DNA of 12,254 bases from Nitrososphaera sp. UBA210 (GTDB taxonomy: Archaea; Thermoproteota; Nitrososphaeria; Nitrososphaerales; Nitrososphaeraceae), in assembly GCA_002494895.1 (NCBI GenBank), contig DADA01000084.1:1-12254 (forward strand). The letters run 5' to 3'. The translations under genes and the position numbers were made by a program. Shown here piece after piece: positions 6,413-11,523 of the stretch. Numbering within the stretch: the first letter of the stretch is position 1; every line of letters starts with the position of its first letter. The notes beneath the pieces are model-generated. The model saw nothing but the letters and a program-made list of their open reading frames with translations. It did not search any database and was not told the DNA's origin.

Positions 6413-7903
6413 CTACGTTTCATCAGAGACAATCACTGATAACGGAGCGGCAGACGAAAGGAGCACCGGCTGATCTGGATTGGAAAAGGCAAATGACTTG
6501 ATGCGGAACGTTCCTTCACGCTGCGGCGTCCATGGAACTTCCCCCTTTGAATCATTGTTTGGTTCTACTGTCCAGTTGCCAACATGAAGGAATACTACCA
6601 CATTCCGCTCGTCGAAAACCTCGAAAATGACGACGATGTTCTGCTGCCTGCTGAGCTTGTTCTCGGCTATGGTTGATAGCATGGCGGTCGAACCGAGCCT
6701 GATTTCCTTCCCTGAAAGCAGGTCGGCGGTGTCGGAAGACTGACCGGAGGAAATACTCAGCTGAGACACCTTCACAGGTTCCGTTTCCTTGCATCCCGGT
6801 GAGGATTCACCGGTGTTAGCATACCCGACAGAGAAGGTATTCTCCGCAAAGCTTCCACCGAATTCTGCTCTCAACTTGAAGACCTGACCCTGAGCATTCT
6901 CATCTACTGGGAAATAAAGCACCCTTGTGAAACTGCCGTTCTGTGCCACCGGTGCTGTCGCAAGATAGGGAACCAGCCCCGAACCAGTAATCACCTTGAT
7001 AAGCACCAGTGAGCCGGGCTGCCATTCGAATTCGCCATCGAAACTTATCTTGCCAGCGATAGCTATTTCGGTCGTCTCAGGTCCGTAAACTGCAGGTTCC
7101 GTGAAAATTGTGATGTCTTTGGAGGGAAGCAACGAAGTAAAGGTATCAGCATCATCTGATTCATCATCTGAATCGTCCCCTTCTTCTTTTTGTACGACGG
7201 AGGAATAGTCTGGGCTCTGGACGTTTAATGAGTAGTAGGCAAAATGTGGCAGTGACAATTTGTCCAATACGAGTGCGAAGGGTGAGCGCTTTGTCGCGTC
7301 GAGGCTCTCGCTTACCATGGTGAGAGCCGTTGCCACAACCTGATTCTCTTTATTGTAGAACGCCGCGGAAATGCTAATGTCTGAAGTTCGATCCTTCCCG
7401 AGGTTGGTAACGAATCCCTCGATGCGGTAGTAGTCACACGAATCGATTAGCAGACTCTCAACATCAAGCTTCAAGAGATCGGGTTTGGGTTCCAAAACCA
7501 CATCCCATGATCTTGATATCTTGTAATAGGAGAAGTTCATAAGCGACGCCGCAGCGTCTCCGCGCGCCACGATGTCAAACGCGGATTTCTCTTCCTGCCG
7601 GAGAAAACGCAGGTACGGATACCCAGAGAGGGTGCCACTCACATTCCCATAGGAATCAAGGAAGGTAACATCTAGTGTCAAGTTCGCCACCGGCTGTTCC
7701 AGGTTGTTGCGCACTTCACCGAAAATGTGGAACGTCGCGAAATCCTGATCATACCTGGTTGAGATACTCGGAATAGATATACTGCTTTCATTTTCGCTGG
7801 TCGTGACTGCACTTGCCTGAAAGTCACGGTGGTGCAAGAGAGAAAGAGGAGAAGCTAGAACCAGAAACGTTATGAAAGTGAATGCCGCTATGCTCTTCCT
7901 CAA
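6413..7903 (-). CDS. Secreted protein with two FxLYD-like domains and an Ig-like domain
   Basis: The frame opens at ATG 7924 (503 residues). I prefer TTG 7903 (496 residues), which gives a textbook signal peptide starting MRKSIAAFTFITFLVLA and lies about 28 bases from a TATA-like box at 7928-7935, fitting a leaderless mRNA. In 503-numbering, about 64-145 and 150-236 are two related domains resembling FxLYD (GEVRNNLEQPVANLTLDVTF; GFVTNLGKDRTSDISISAAF). Residues 247-259 are an Asp/Glu-rich linker. Residues 268-372 form an Ig-like or macroglobulin-like domain, and 388-503 hold a further beta-rich domain ending in LSVIVSDET. There is no anchor or PEFG tail. It converges on the upstream exported-protein gene with 43 bases between stops. 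The function is not recognised; a cell-envelope or extracellular role is inferred from domain types and neighbours. Confidence 0.8.
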   Translation of the reverse strand: MRKSIAAFTFITFLVLASPLSLLHHRDFQASAVTTSENESSISIPSISTRYDQDFATFHIFGEVRNNLEQPVANLTLDVTFLDSYGNVSGTLSGYPYLRFLRQEEKSAFDIVARGDAAASLMNFSYYKISRSWDVVLEPKPDLLKLDVESLLIDSCDYYRIEGFVTNLGKDRTSDISISAAFYNKENQVVATALTMVSESLDATKRSPFALVLDKLSLPHFAYYSLNVQSPDYSSVVQKEEGDDSDDESDDADTFTSLLPSKDITIFTEPAVYGPETTEIAIAGKISFDGEFEWQPGSLVLIKVITGSGLVPYLATAPVAQNGSFTRVLYFPVDENAQGQVFKLRAEFGGSFAENTFSVGYANTGESSPGCKETEPVKVSQLSISSGQSSDTADLLSGKEIRLGSTAMLSTIAENKLSRQQNIVVIFEVFDERNVVVFLHVGNWTVEPNNDSKGEVPWTPQREGTFRIKSFAFSNPDQPVLLSSAAPLSVIVSDET

Positions 7904-7927
7904 GTATGAACAGAGAGCGCACATCTG

Positions 7928-7935
7928 AAATTTAA
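7928..7935. promoter_or_regulatory. AT-rich box between the minus-strand secreted protein and the plus-strand RNA region
   Basis: The box is nearly symmetric: TTAAATTT on minus, AAATTTAA on plus. On minus it sits about 28 bases before TTG 7903. On plus it could start a transcript near 7957 that covers the structured-RNA region. The direction or directions of use are not known. Confidence 0.4.
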
Positions 7936-7965
7936 GGTGATCTGGGTATGCCCGCCTACAGTCCG

Positions 7966-7973
7966 CTTAATAT
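7966..7973 (+). promoter_or_regulatory. TATA-like box before the candidate structured RNA
   Basis: CTTAATAT is centred 20-26 bases before the 5' strand of the long-range helix (7990-7997). The fit is approximate: the usual 26-base spacing would begin the RNA at about 7996, inside that strand. Confidence 0.35.
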
Positions 7974-8056
7974 CAATGGAAGTCGAGGTCATTGCGTCAA
8001 CAAGATTGGCAGCGGGCACATGCGACTCAGCTCTCGCGGGATCAGAGCGAAACTGG

Positions 8057-8084
8057 ATGCTTGCAATCCGCGGATTGCAAGCAT
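8057..8084. repeat. Perfect 28-bp palindrome
   Basis: Each half is the exact reverse complement of the other, centred on CCGCGG, with arms beginning ATGCTTGCAATC. As RNA it makes a 12-bp stem with a CGCG loop, extended by ACTGG (8052-8056) with CCGGT (8088-8092) across a GCC bulge. As DNA it could be a dimeric regulator site or form a cruciform. Confidence 0.95.
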
Positions 8085-8223
8085 GCCCCGGTCCCACCCG
8101 AGCGTTCGTAAGAAAAGTCCGCGCTCCATCAGAAATAGAGCGGCAGCCCGAAAGGTCCGATTAGATCATGATCGCACTCTAGATCATTCAGCCGCAAAAA
8201 ATTCGCGAACAGTTCAGCTATTG

Positions 8224-8231
8224 TTAAATAT
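8224..8231 (+). promoter_or_regulatory. TATA box placed for a leaderless GTG at 8254
   Basis: TTAAATAT is centred 26.5 bases before GTG 8254, the same geometry as other leaderless starts in this window. If the longer RNA model is right, the match is a coincidence inside that RNA. Confidence 0.4.
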
Positions 8232-8253
8232 CAGGATCTGCAATCATGAATTC

Positions 8254-8304
8254 GTGGCAGCAAAAAAGAAAGCCAAAAGCAAGAAGAAACCAGCAAGGAA
8301 GTAG
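8254..8304 (+). CDS. Possible 16-residue Lys/Ala-rich peptide
   Basis: GTG 8254 opens a 16-codon frame reading MAAKKKAKSKKKPARK. Lys codons are a mix of AAA and AAG, as in real Lys-rich coding sequence rather than a simple repeat. A TATA box at the right distance and a T-rich terminator (8326-8336) would give an mRNA of about 80 bases. The sequence resembles the basic tails of nucleic-acid-binding proteins. The same frame is open back to 7948, but that upstream part has no protein-like character. An ATG at 8246 in another frame gives a 23-residue basic peptide and has an AGGA motif upstream. The segment also lies inside the candidate RNA, so only one reading may be right. Confidence 0.25.
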   Translation: MAAKKKAKSKKKPARK

Positions 8305-8315
8305 AATCGCGCGTA

Positions 8316-8337
8316 TTGCGCAATGATTTTTCTTTTA
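8316..8337 (+). terminator. T-rich terminator with small palindrome
   Basis: The 10-bp palindrome ATTGCGCAAT (8315-8324) precedes ATTTTTCTTTT (8326-8336). It would end a plus-strand transcript from the region above; the neighbouring protein genes do not need it. Confidence 0.55.
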
Positions 8338-8371
8338 AGCGCTGACTTATGTTTCTGGACTCGCCAAGTTT

Positions 8372-8403
8372 AGCCTGTTTCAGGCTTTCTAATTTTTTTC
8401 TTT
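8372..8403 (+). terminator. Second hairpin plus T-tract terminator
   Basis: AGCCTG-TTT-CAGGCT (8372-8386) is a perfect 6-bp hairpin followed by a T-rich run including seven T (8393-8399). It lies on the plus strand only 40 bases after the first terminator, so it may be a backup stop or belong to a separate short transcript. Confidence 0.55.
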
Positions 8404-8472
8404 GTCACATGCTCATCCAGAATGGCCAGATCCGCAGTTGCAATTCGCTGTTCTATATTGCGTTGCAGAATG

Positions 8473-8997
8473 TTATTGGCCACGGATCTCTTTTTCTAGG
8501 TTCTTTATCTCGGCAAGCAGCTCAACTAGTTGAGAATGTGTCATGTTGGACTTCTTGAGGTTAGACACCTCTACGTTGATCTTCTCCAGTTCCTCATAAA
8601 TGCCCCTGTCTTCAATCGCACTTGTGAATGAATCCATGTCAAATGGCTTTTGCAGCAGCTCGACTACCTGTCCGAGCTGCTTTACCGATTCAGCCAGTGT
8701 CTCTATGACATATGCGGACGCGAAGACTATTCGCTGCTTGGGGCTCAACGCAAGTATTTCCTTTGCAACCTGGAGACCGTCTTTTTTCGGCATTCGATAA
8801 TCCAGAATGACAACGTCAAATGGCGTTGACTTTTTTTGACTGGCTTTTCCATAAAGGTGGCGCGAGCTGGCTAGTTTGTAAGTGTCGATGCAATCCTGTC
8901 CGTTTTCCTCCAAAACAACGCGATGTCCTCTTGCCTCTAGAGCTGCCTTGTACTGCCATGCGATATTCGTCTCGTCCTCCGCTACAAGAATCTTCAC
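8473..8997 (-). CDS. Single-domain response regulator (CheY-like receiver) with C-terminal coiled coil
   Basis: This is a two-component receiver. From GTG 8997 the protein is 174 residues and starts at the first beta strand, VKILVAEDE. The acidic pocket is E7/D8, the phospho-acceptor Asp66 lies in VVILDYRMPKKDG, the switch Ser94 in FASAY and the conserved Lys117 in KPF. Residues about 43-58 form an insertion that lengthens the loop before the phospho-acceptor strand by roughly 14 residues relative to CheY. After the receiver, residues 134-174 are a Leu/Glu/Lys-rich helix likely to form a coiled coil. No DNA-binding domain or kinase is present. The frame is open to GTG 9117, but those 40 residues have no receiver homology, and GGTTGA lies 5 bases before 8997. 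It is divergent from the 9217-10373 unit; its partner kinase is not in the window. Confidence 0.88.
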   Translation of the reverse strand: MKILVAEDETNIAWQYKAALEARGHRVVLEENGQDCIDTYKLASSRHLYGKASQKKSTPFDVVILDYRMPKKDGLQVAKEILALSPKQRIVFASAYVIETLAESVKQLGQVVELLQKPFDMDSFTSAIEDRGIYEELEKINVEVSNLKKSNMTHSQLVELLAEIKNLEKEIRGQ

Positions 8998-9149
8998 AGA
9001 GGTCAACCATTGAGAGGGTGCGGAGACTTTTTCTAGCGTTGTAAGTAGTCCAGGATTACAGACGCCGGAAAAATGGCGTGCAAAAAACATCGAATCCAGT
9101 TCAAAGATTATCGCCACCCTGCCCGTCTGAAGCCGTTTGACTTGGTCCT

Positions 9150-9178
9150 AAGTAGTGCATCCGTAATACGTACTACTT
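9150..9178. promoter_or_regulatory. Inverted repeat between divergent genes, possible operator
   Basis: AAGTAGT (9150-9156) and ACTACTT (9172-9178) are exact inverse copies separated by 15 bases, with a TACGTA palindrome beside the right arm. It lies next to the shared promoter region of the response regulator and the 9217 gene, where a dimeric regulator could act on both. Confidence 0.45.
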
Positions 9179-9186
9179 GCAGGTCA

Positions 9187-9194
9187 TTAAATAG
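9187..9194 (+). promoter_or_regulatory. TATA box of the 9217 gene
   Basis: TTAAATAG is centred 26.5 bases before ATG 9217, predicting a leaderless mRNA. Its minus-strand reading CTATTTAA could also serve the response regulator with a transcript start near 9164. Confidence 0.6.
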
Positions 9195-9216
9195 CGGCTG
9201 ACACGAGTTTTTCCAA

Positions 9217-9534
9217 ATGCATTCCGATGCGGATCTCTACGAATCCCTGGATTCCGCTCTGCGATCGCTGGGAGAAGAAACCCGCAATATCGTAATCTCT
9301 GCCTTTGAGGCAAGACGGATATCGTTCAGGCCCGAGTACGTCGACGTCGGGGCTATCGATAGGGTCCTTTACGAGCTGTTCGGATTGGGATCAAGTGCAA
9401 TAATGGTAGCCGCAAGCCACAGGCTCAAAACCAAGCTGGTGCTGGGTTTCGACGAGAGCAAGTTGACCAGCCCGGTTCAGAAAATACTGAAGTGGCTCGA
9501 GATAAATGGCGGCCAGGAACGCGCCTTCGCGTGA
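9217..9534 (+). CDS. Small helical protein of unknown function
   Basis: This is a 105-residue soluble protein with no family I can name. It is mostly helical by composition, with an opening LYESLDSALRSLGEETRNIV and a second helical part around YELFGLGSSAIMVAASHRL. Its layout reminds me of short proteins repeated in Nitrososphaera-type genomes, but this is recollection, not a checked match. The ATG at 9217 is supported by a TATA box at leaderless distance. The stop TGA (9532-9534) is 5 bases before ATG 9540 of the membrane protein, so the two are almost certainly one operon and may act together. No signal peptide, membrane segment or metal-binding motif is seen. Confidence 0.8.
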   Translation: MHSDADLYESLDSALRSLGEETRNIVISAFEARRISFRPEYVDVGAIDRVLYELFGLGSSAIMVAASHRLKTKLVLGFDESKLTSPVQKILKWLEINGGQERAFA

Positions 9535-9539
9535 ACGGT

Positions 9540-10373
9540 ATGGCTGTCCTGCGCCAGGATGCAACCAATTCAGATGCTATCCGCAGAATAATTCTCGCAA
9601 TACTGGCAGCCAGCATAGCAGCCATCTTTGCAGCGACCGTCTCTAACCCTAATGACAAGGTGTTTAACACACCGGTTTCTGTCACTATAACTGCGGGTAT
9701 TGCAGCGTCAGCAGCGCTAGTAGTGGCGCTAAAGCATAGGATAAGCGGGCTTTACGGTAAAACATACGTTGCACTGGCAGCGGGTCTCATTTGCTGGTTT
9801 GCTGGAGAAATGATCTGGACCTATGACAACGTAATAGTCGGCTCCGCTCCATCTACAGTATCGATTGCAGAAGCACCGTGGCTCGCCCTTTATGCTTTCT
9901 TTGGATATTACGTCTTCAAGACCTATAGGTTCTTCGGATATGCGGTAAGCAGGCGCCATCTGATTTTTGTGCTTGCAGGTGTGTCGATATTGATTGCGAG
10001 CACCACTTACTCTGTCTTGAATTCATTGGAAGGCAGCATGCAAAGCGAACCTTTACTGATGGTGCGACTCGTCTATCCCATAGGCGATGCTGTCCTCATT
10101 GTGCCATCAGTTCTGCTGCTACTGACGTTGCGGCACGGGCTCCTTACGTATACCCCCTGGCTGTTCGTATCGGTTGCGCTAATACTAATTGCCGGAGCGG
10201 ACATTCTTTTCTCGCACGTGTCGCTCCTTGAAATCTTTGACCTGAGCTGGATCATTTTCCCCCTTTACAGTGCGGGCAACCTCGCCTTCACCGCGGCGCT
10301 GATATGGTACAACAAATTCGGCATCTACGATCACAGCAAGGCCATGCAGCTTTTTCAACAGCGTAACAAGTGA
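9540..10373 (+). CDS. Polytopic membrane protein, about eight helices, unknown function
   Basis: This is a 277-residue integral membrane protein from ATG 9540. Starts at GTG 9531 (overlapping the upstream TGA) or GTG 9492 are possible and would add 3 or 16 residues. About eight hydrophobic segments can be seen, in order: IILAILAASIAAIFAATV, VTITAGIAASAALVVAL, VALAAGLICWFAGEMIW, APWLALYAFFGYYVF, LIFVLAGVSILIAS, YPIGDAVLIVPSVLLLLTL, WLFVSVALILIAGADILF and FPLYSAGNLAFTAALIW. Helices carry polar residues (GEMIW, PIGDA, AGADILF) that could line a ligand or signalling site. The layout resembles membrane sensor modules normally fused to kinase or cyclase domains, but no output domain follows. It is co-transcribed with the 105-residue protein and divergent from a response regulator. 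A sensory role is inference. Confidence 0.82.
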   Translation: MAVLRQDATNSDAIRRIILAILAASIAAIFAATVSNPNDKVFNTPVSVTITAGIAASAALVVALKHRISGLYGKTYVALAAGLICWFAGEMIWTYDNVIVGSAPSTVSIAEAPWLALYAFFGYYVFKTYRFFGYAVSRRHLIFVLAGVSILIASTTYSVLNSLEGSMQSEPLLMVRLVYPIGDAVLIVPSVLLLLTLRHGLLTYTPWLFVSVALILIAGADILFSHVSLLEIFDLSWIIFPLYSAGNLAFTAALIWYNKFGIYDHSKAMQLFQQRNK

Positions 10374-10393
10374 ATTTTTGCGGGCAGACAGAA

Positions 10394-10400
10394 TTTATAC
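10394..10400 (+). promoter_or_regulatory. TATA box of the small-protein pair at 10423 and 10549
   Basis: TTTATAC is centred exactly 26 bases before ATG 10423, giving a leaderless transcript for the 37-codon frame and the gene after it. Confidence 0.6.
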
Positions 10401-10422
10401 CAACGACTGAAAAGAATAGAGG

Positions 10423-10536
10423 ATGACCGGTGTCACGGATGAACGGATCACAGCAAAATTTGGAAATTACACGACAGTCGGGTATATTCATTCTGTCAGT
10501 GAAACAGGCGGGGATGCTTTTGAATGCGTGAGCTAG
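10423..10536 (+). CDS. Leaderless 37-residue small protein
   Basis: ATG 10423 to TAG 10534-10536 encodes 37 residues beginning MTGVTDERITAKFGNYTTVG and ending GGDAFECVS. A TATA box sits at the leaderless distance used elsewhere in the window. The composition is that of a soluble protein with no repeats or bias, and one Cys near the C-terminus. The stop is 12 bases before the next ATG (10549), which has a GGTG motif in that gap, suggesting a two-gene transcript. I do not recognise the family. The frame could instead be a leader region for the 10549 gene. Confidence 0.5.
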   Translation: MTGVTDERITAKFGNYTTVGYIHSVSETGGDAFECVS

Positions 10537-10548
10537 CGTCGGTGCGGC

Positions 10549-10890
10549 ATGATCTTGAAGGCTGGAATACCCGGAATTGGCGATAAAAGCGTGATCACCC
10601 TTCGCGGCGATCTGGACTTGATAACGTCAATCCTCGAGGAGACGTTCAGAACGGAACCGTTCAAGCGCGACTATGACGCAGTATTTGGAAGGGTATCGGA
10701 CATTATGCGTCGCCACGGGCTGACAGAGAACCCGCGCAACTTGCGCTTTCGATTTATCCTCTGCATGCAGGAATTCTTTGATGGCATCCCCCAAGACCAA
10801 TGGCGCGTAAAAGATCCGGCATTTGTAAAACGATCTGAAGATTTTGCCATAACCAGATTTCACGAATGGATAGTCGAGCAGGTCACCTAG
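10549..10890 (+). CDS. Hypothetical protein, 113 residues
   Basis: A soluble protein of unknown family. The N-terminus (KAGIPGIGDKSVITLRGDLDLI) looks like a short beta structure. The rest is mainly helical and rich in Phe, Arg and charged residues (FRTEPFKRDYDAVFGRVSDIMRR and onwards to ITRFHEWIVEQVT). No signal peptide, metal site or enzyme motif is visible. ATG 10549 follows a GGTG motif and lies 12 bases after the 37-residue frame. Its last 8 bases overlap the end of the convergent gene on the minus strand (10883). Function is not inferred. Confidence 0.78.
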   Translation: MILKAGIPGIGDKSVITLRGDLDLITSILEETFRTEPFKRDYDAVFGRVSDIMRRHGLTENPRNLRFRFILCMQEFFDGIPQDQWRVKDPAFVKRSEDFAITRFHEWIVEQVT

Positions 10891-11137
10891 CCTTACTCTT
10901 GGCAACCCACTCTTCATACATCCCTATCAATCTATCCACATCCTCGGTCTTTTCAGAATAGGTCAGGATCACTGCAAAGCTCCCCTTGGCGTCGTGTCCC
11001 CTCGCAAAATACCCCCAGAACGTGTCTGGCAACCTTTCAAAGTTCGACTTGTTTTTTGCCACTCCAACCAGATTCTTTGCTACCGTGTCGATAACCCTGA
11101 CTGCGTCATCCGGTTCGATCTTCATGCTCGGTGTCAT
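10883..11137 (-). CDS. Hypothetical protein, 84 residues
   Basis: A small soluble protein that I do not recognise. It has a helical N-terminus (DDAVRVIDTVAKNLVGVAKN), a central aromatic stretch (FERLPDTFWGYFARGHDAKG), a beta strand (SFAVILTYSE) and a helical C-terminus (DVDRLIGMYEEWVAKSKAR). ATG 11137 fits leaderless transcription from the AT-rich box at 11161-11168; an in-frame ATG also lies at 11125. It ends by overlapping the 3' end of the 10549 gene by 8 bases. It is divergent from the 11188 gene, with 50 bases between the starts. Confidence 0.75.
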   Translation of the reverse strand: MTPSMKIEPDDAVRVIDTVAKNLVGVAKNKSNFERLPDTFWGYFARGHDAKGSFAVILTYSEKTEDVDRLIGMYEEWVAKSKAR

Positions 11138-11160
11138 TTAATATGACTACCTACCAGCGT

Positions 11161-11168
11161 TCAAATAT
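11161..11168. promoter_or_regulatory. Shared TATA region of two divergent small genes
   Basis: The box TCAAATAT is centred about 27 bases from the minus-strand ATG 11137 and about 23 bases from the plus-strand ATG 11188. It is the only AT-rich TATA-like element in the 50-base gap that fits both, so the two genes probably share or compete for it. Confidence 0.45.
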
Positions 11169-11187
11169 CCTTTTAGTGAATTAGTAG

Positions 11188-11523
11188 ATGAGATTGAAAG
11201 CGAGATGCGGTCACCTGACATCCAGGTCGTATGCGGAAGCACACCATGGGCTTTGCCGCAGGTGTCACTCTAGCTTTGCATTTCTTGTAGAACTTGAAGA
11301 AAAGAGCGGGGAAGATGCGCTGGTGCGGTACTGGTATCAGATGATAGTCGAAAACCTCCCCGAGGATGCGAACAGCCACGAAAGGGAGTGCCTTCTGAAT
11401 CATCTTATCGATTTTTATGAGCGCAAGCTTGGCGAAGTCCCTTCAAAGCAGAGGTACATCCAAAAGATGCTCTATATGCTGAATTCCGTAAAGGATCCGT
11501 TTGATGCAACAAAGTATGCCTAG
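11188..11523 (+). CDS. Hypothetical protein with putative N-terminal zinc site, 111 residues
   Basis: The N-terminus holds Cys7-x-His9 and Cys23-x2-Cys26-His27 (KARCGHLTS and HHGLCRRCHS), a likely zinc-binding ribbon or knuckle. The rest is helical and acidic/aromatic (LVELEEKSGEDALVRYWYQM, then HERECLLNHLIDFYERKLG, KQRYIQKMLYMLN). No family is recognised. It could be a nucleic-acid- or protein-binding regulator, by analogy to other small zinc proteins only. ATG 11188 opens just after the divergent promoter gap and has no Shine-Dalgarno site. Its TAG stop (11521-11523) directly abuts the stop of the convergent kinase gene. Confidence 0.78.
   Translation: MRLKARCGHLTSRSYAEAHHGLCRRCHSSFAFLVELEEKSGEDALVRYWYQMIVENLPEDANSHERECLLNHLIDFYERKLGEVPSKQRYIQKMLYMLNSVKDPFDATKYA

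Larger units (their letters stand above)
7986..8330 (+). ncRNA. Candidate structured RNA, possibly RNase P RNA
   Basis: RNase P RNA is the catalytic RNA that trims tRNA 5' ends. Four signs support an RNA gene here. (1) 8114-8129 matches the E. coli CR-I/P4-P5 sequence as I recall it (AAAGUCCGGGCUCCAU) at 15 of 16 positions. (2) 7986-7997 pairs with 8318-8329 over 12 consecutive pairs (three G-U), like helix P1 joining the RNA's ends. (3) A 17-pair hairpin (8052-8092, GCC bulge) lies between them where P2/P3 would be. (4) A T-run follows immediately. Against it: the expected CR-V partner CGCGGCUU is not found. The stretch at 8304-8317 has the right position, and CGCG 8308-8311 can pair with 8120-8123, but it departs from the conserved GGCUUA. 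Residues 8254-8304 are unusually A-rich. It could be another RNA class. Confidence 0.38.

Noticed and set aside
8162..8187. Direct repeat TAGATCAT at 8162-8169 and 8180-8187
   Set aside because: Only two 8-base copies; they also form part of a simple hairpin (ATGATC/GATCAT). Not a repeat array or CRISPR.
8181..8220. Reading AGATCATTCA and ACAGTTCAGCTAT as RNase P CR-IV and CR-V
   Set aside because: The resemblance is partial, and the CR-V reading cannot pair with the CCGCG of the CR-I match; it is also far from the 3' closing strand.
7948..8304. Open plus-strand frame of 118 codons covering the gap
   Set aside because: Only the last 16 codons look protein-like. The rest includes the palindrome read through as codons and has no domain character or promoter at its ATG.
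8998..9117. Forty-residue N-terminal extension of the response regulator from GTG 9117
   Set aside because: The extension has no receiver homology; the receiver fold starts at GTG 8997, which has a GGTTGA site. A start at 9117 or ATG 9090 is not fully excluded.
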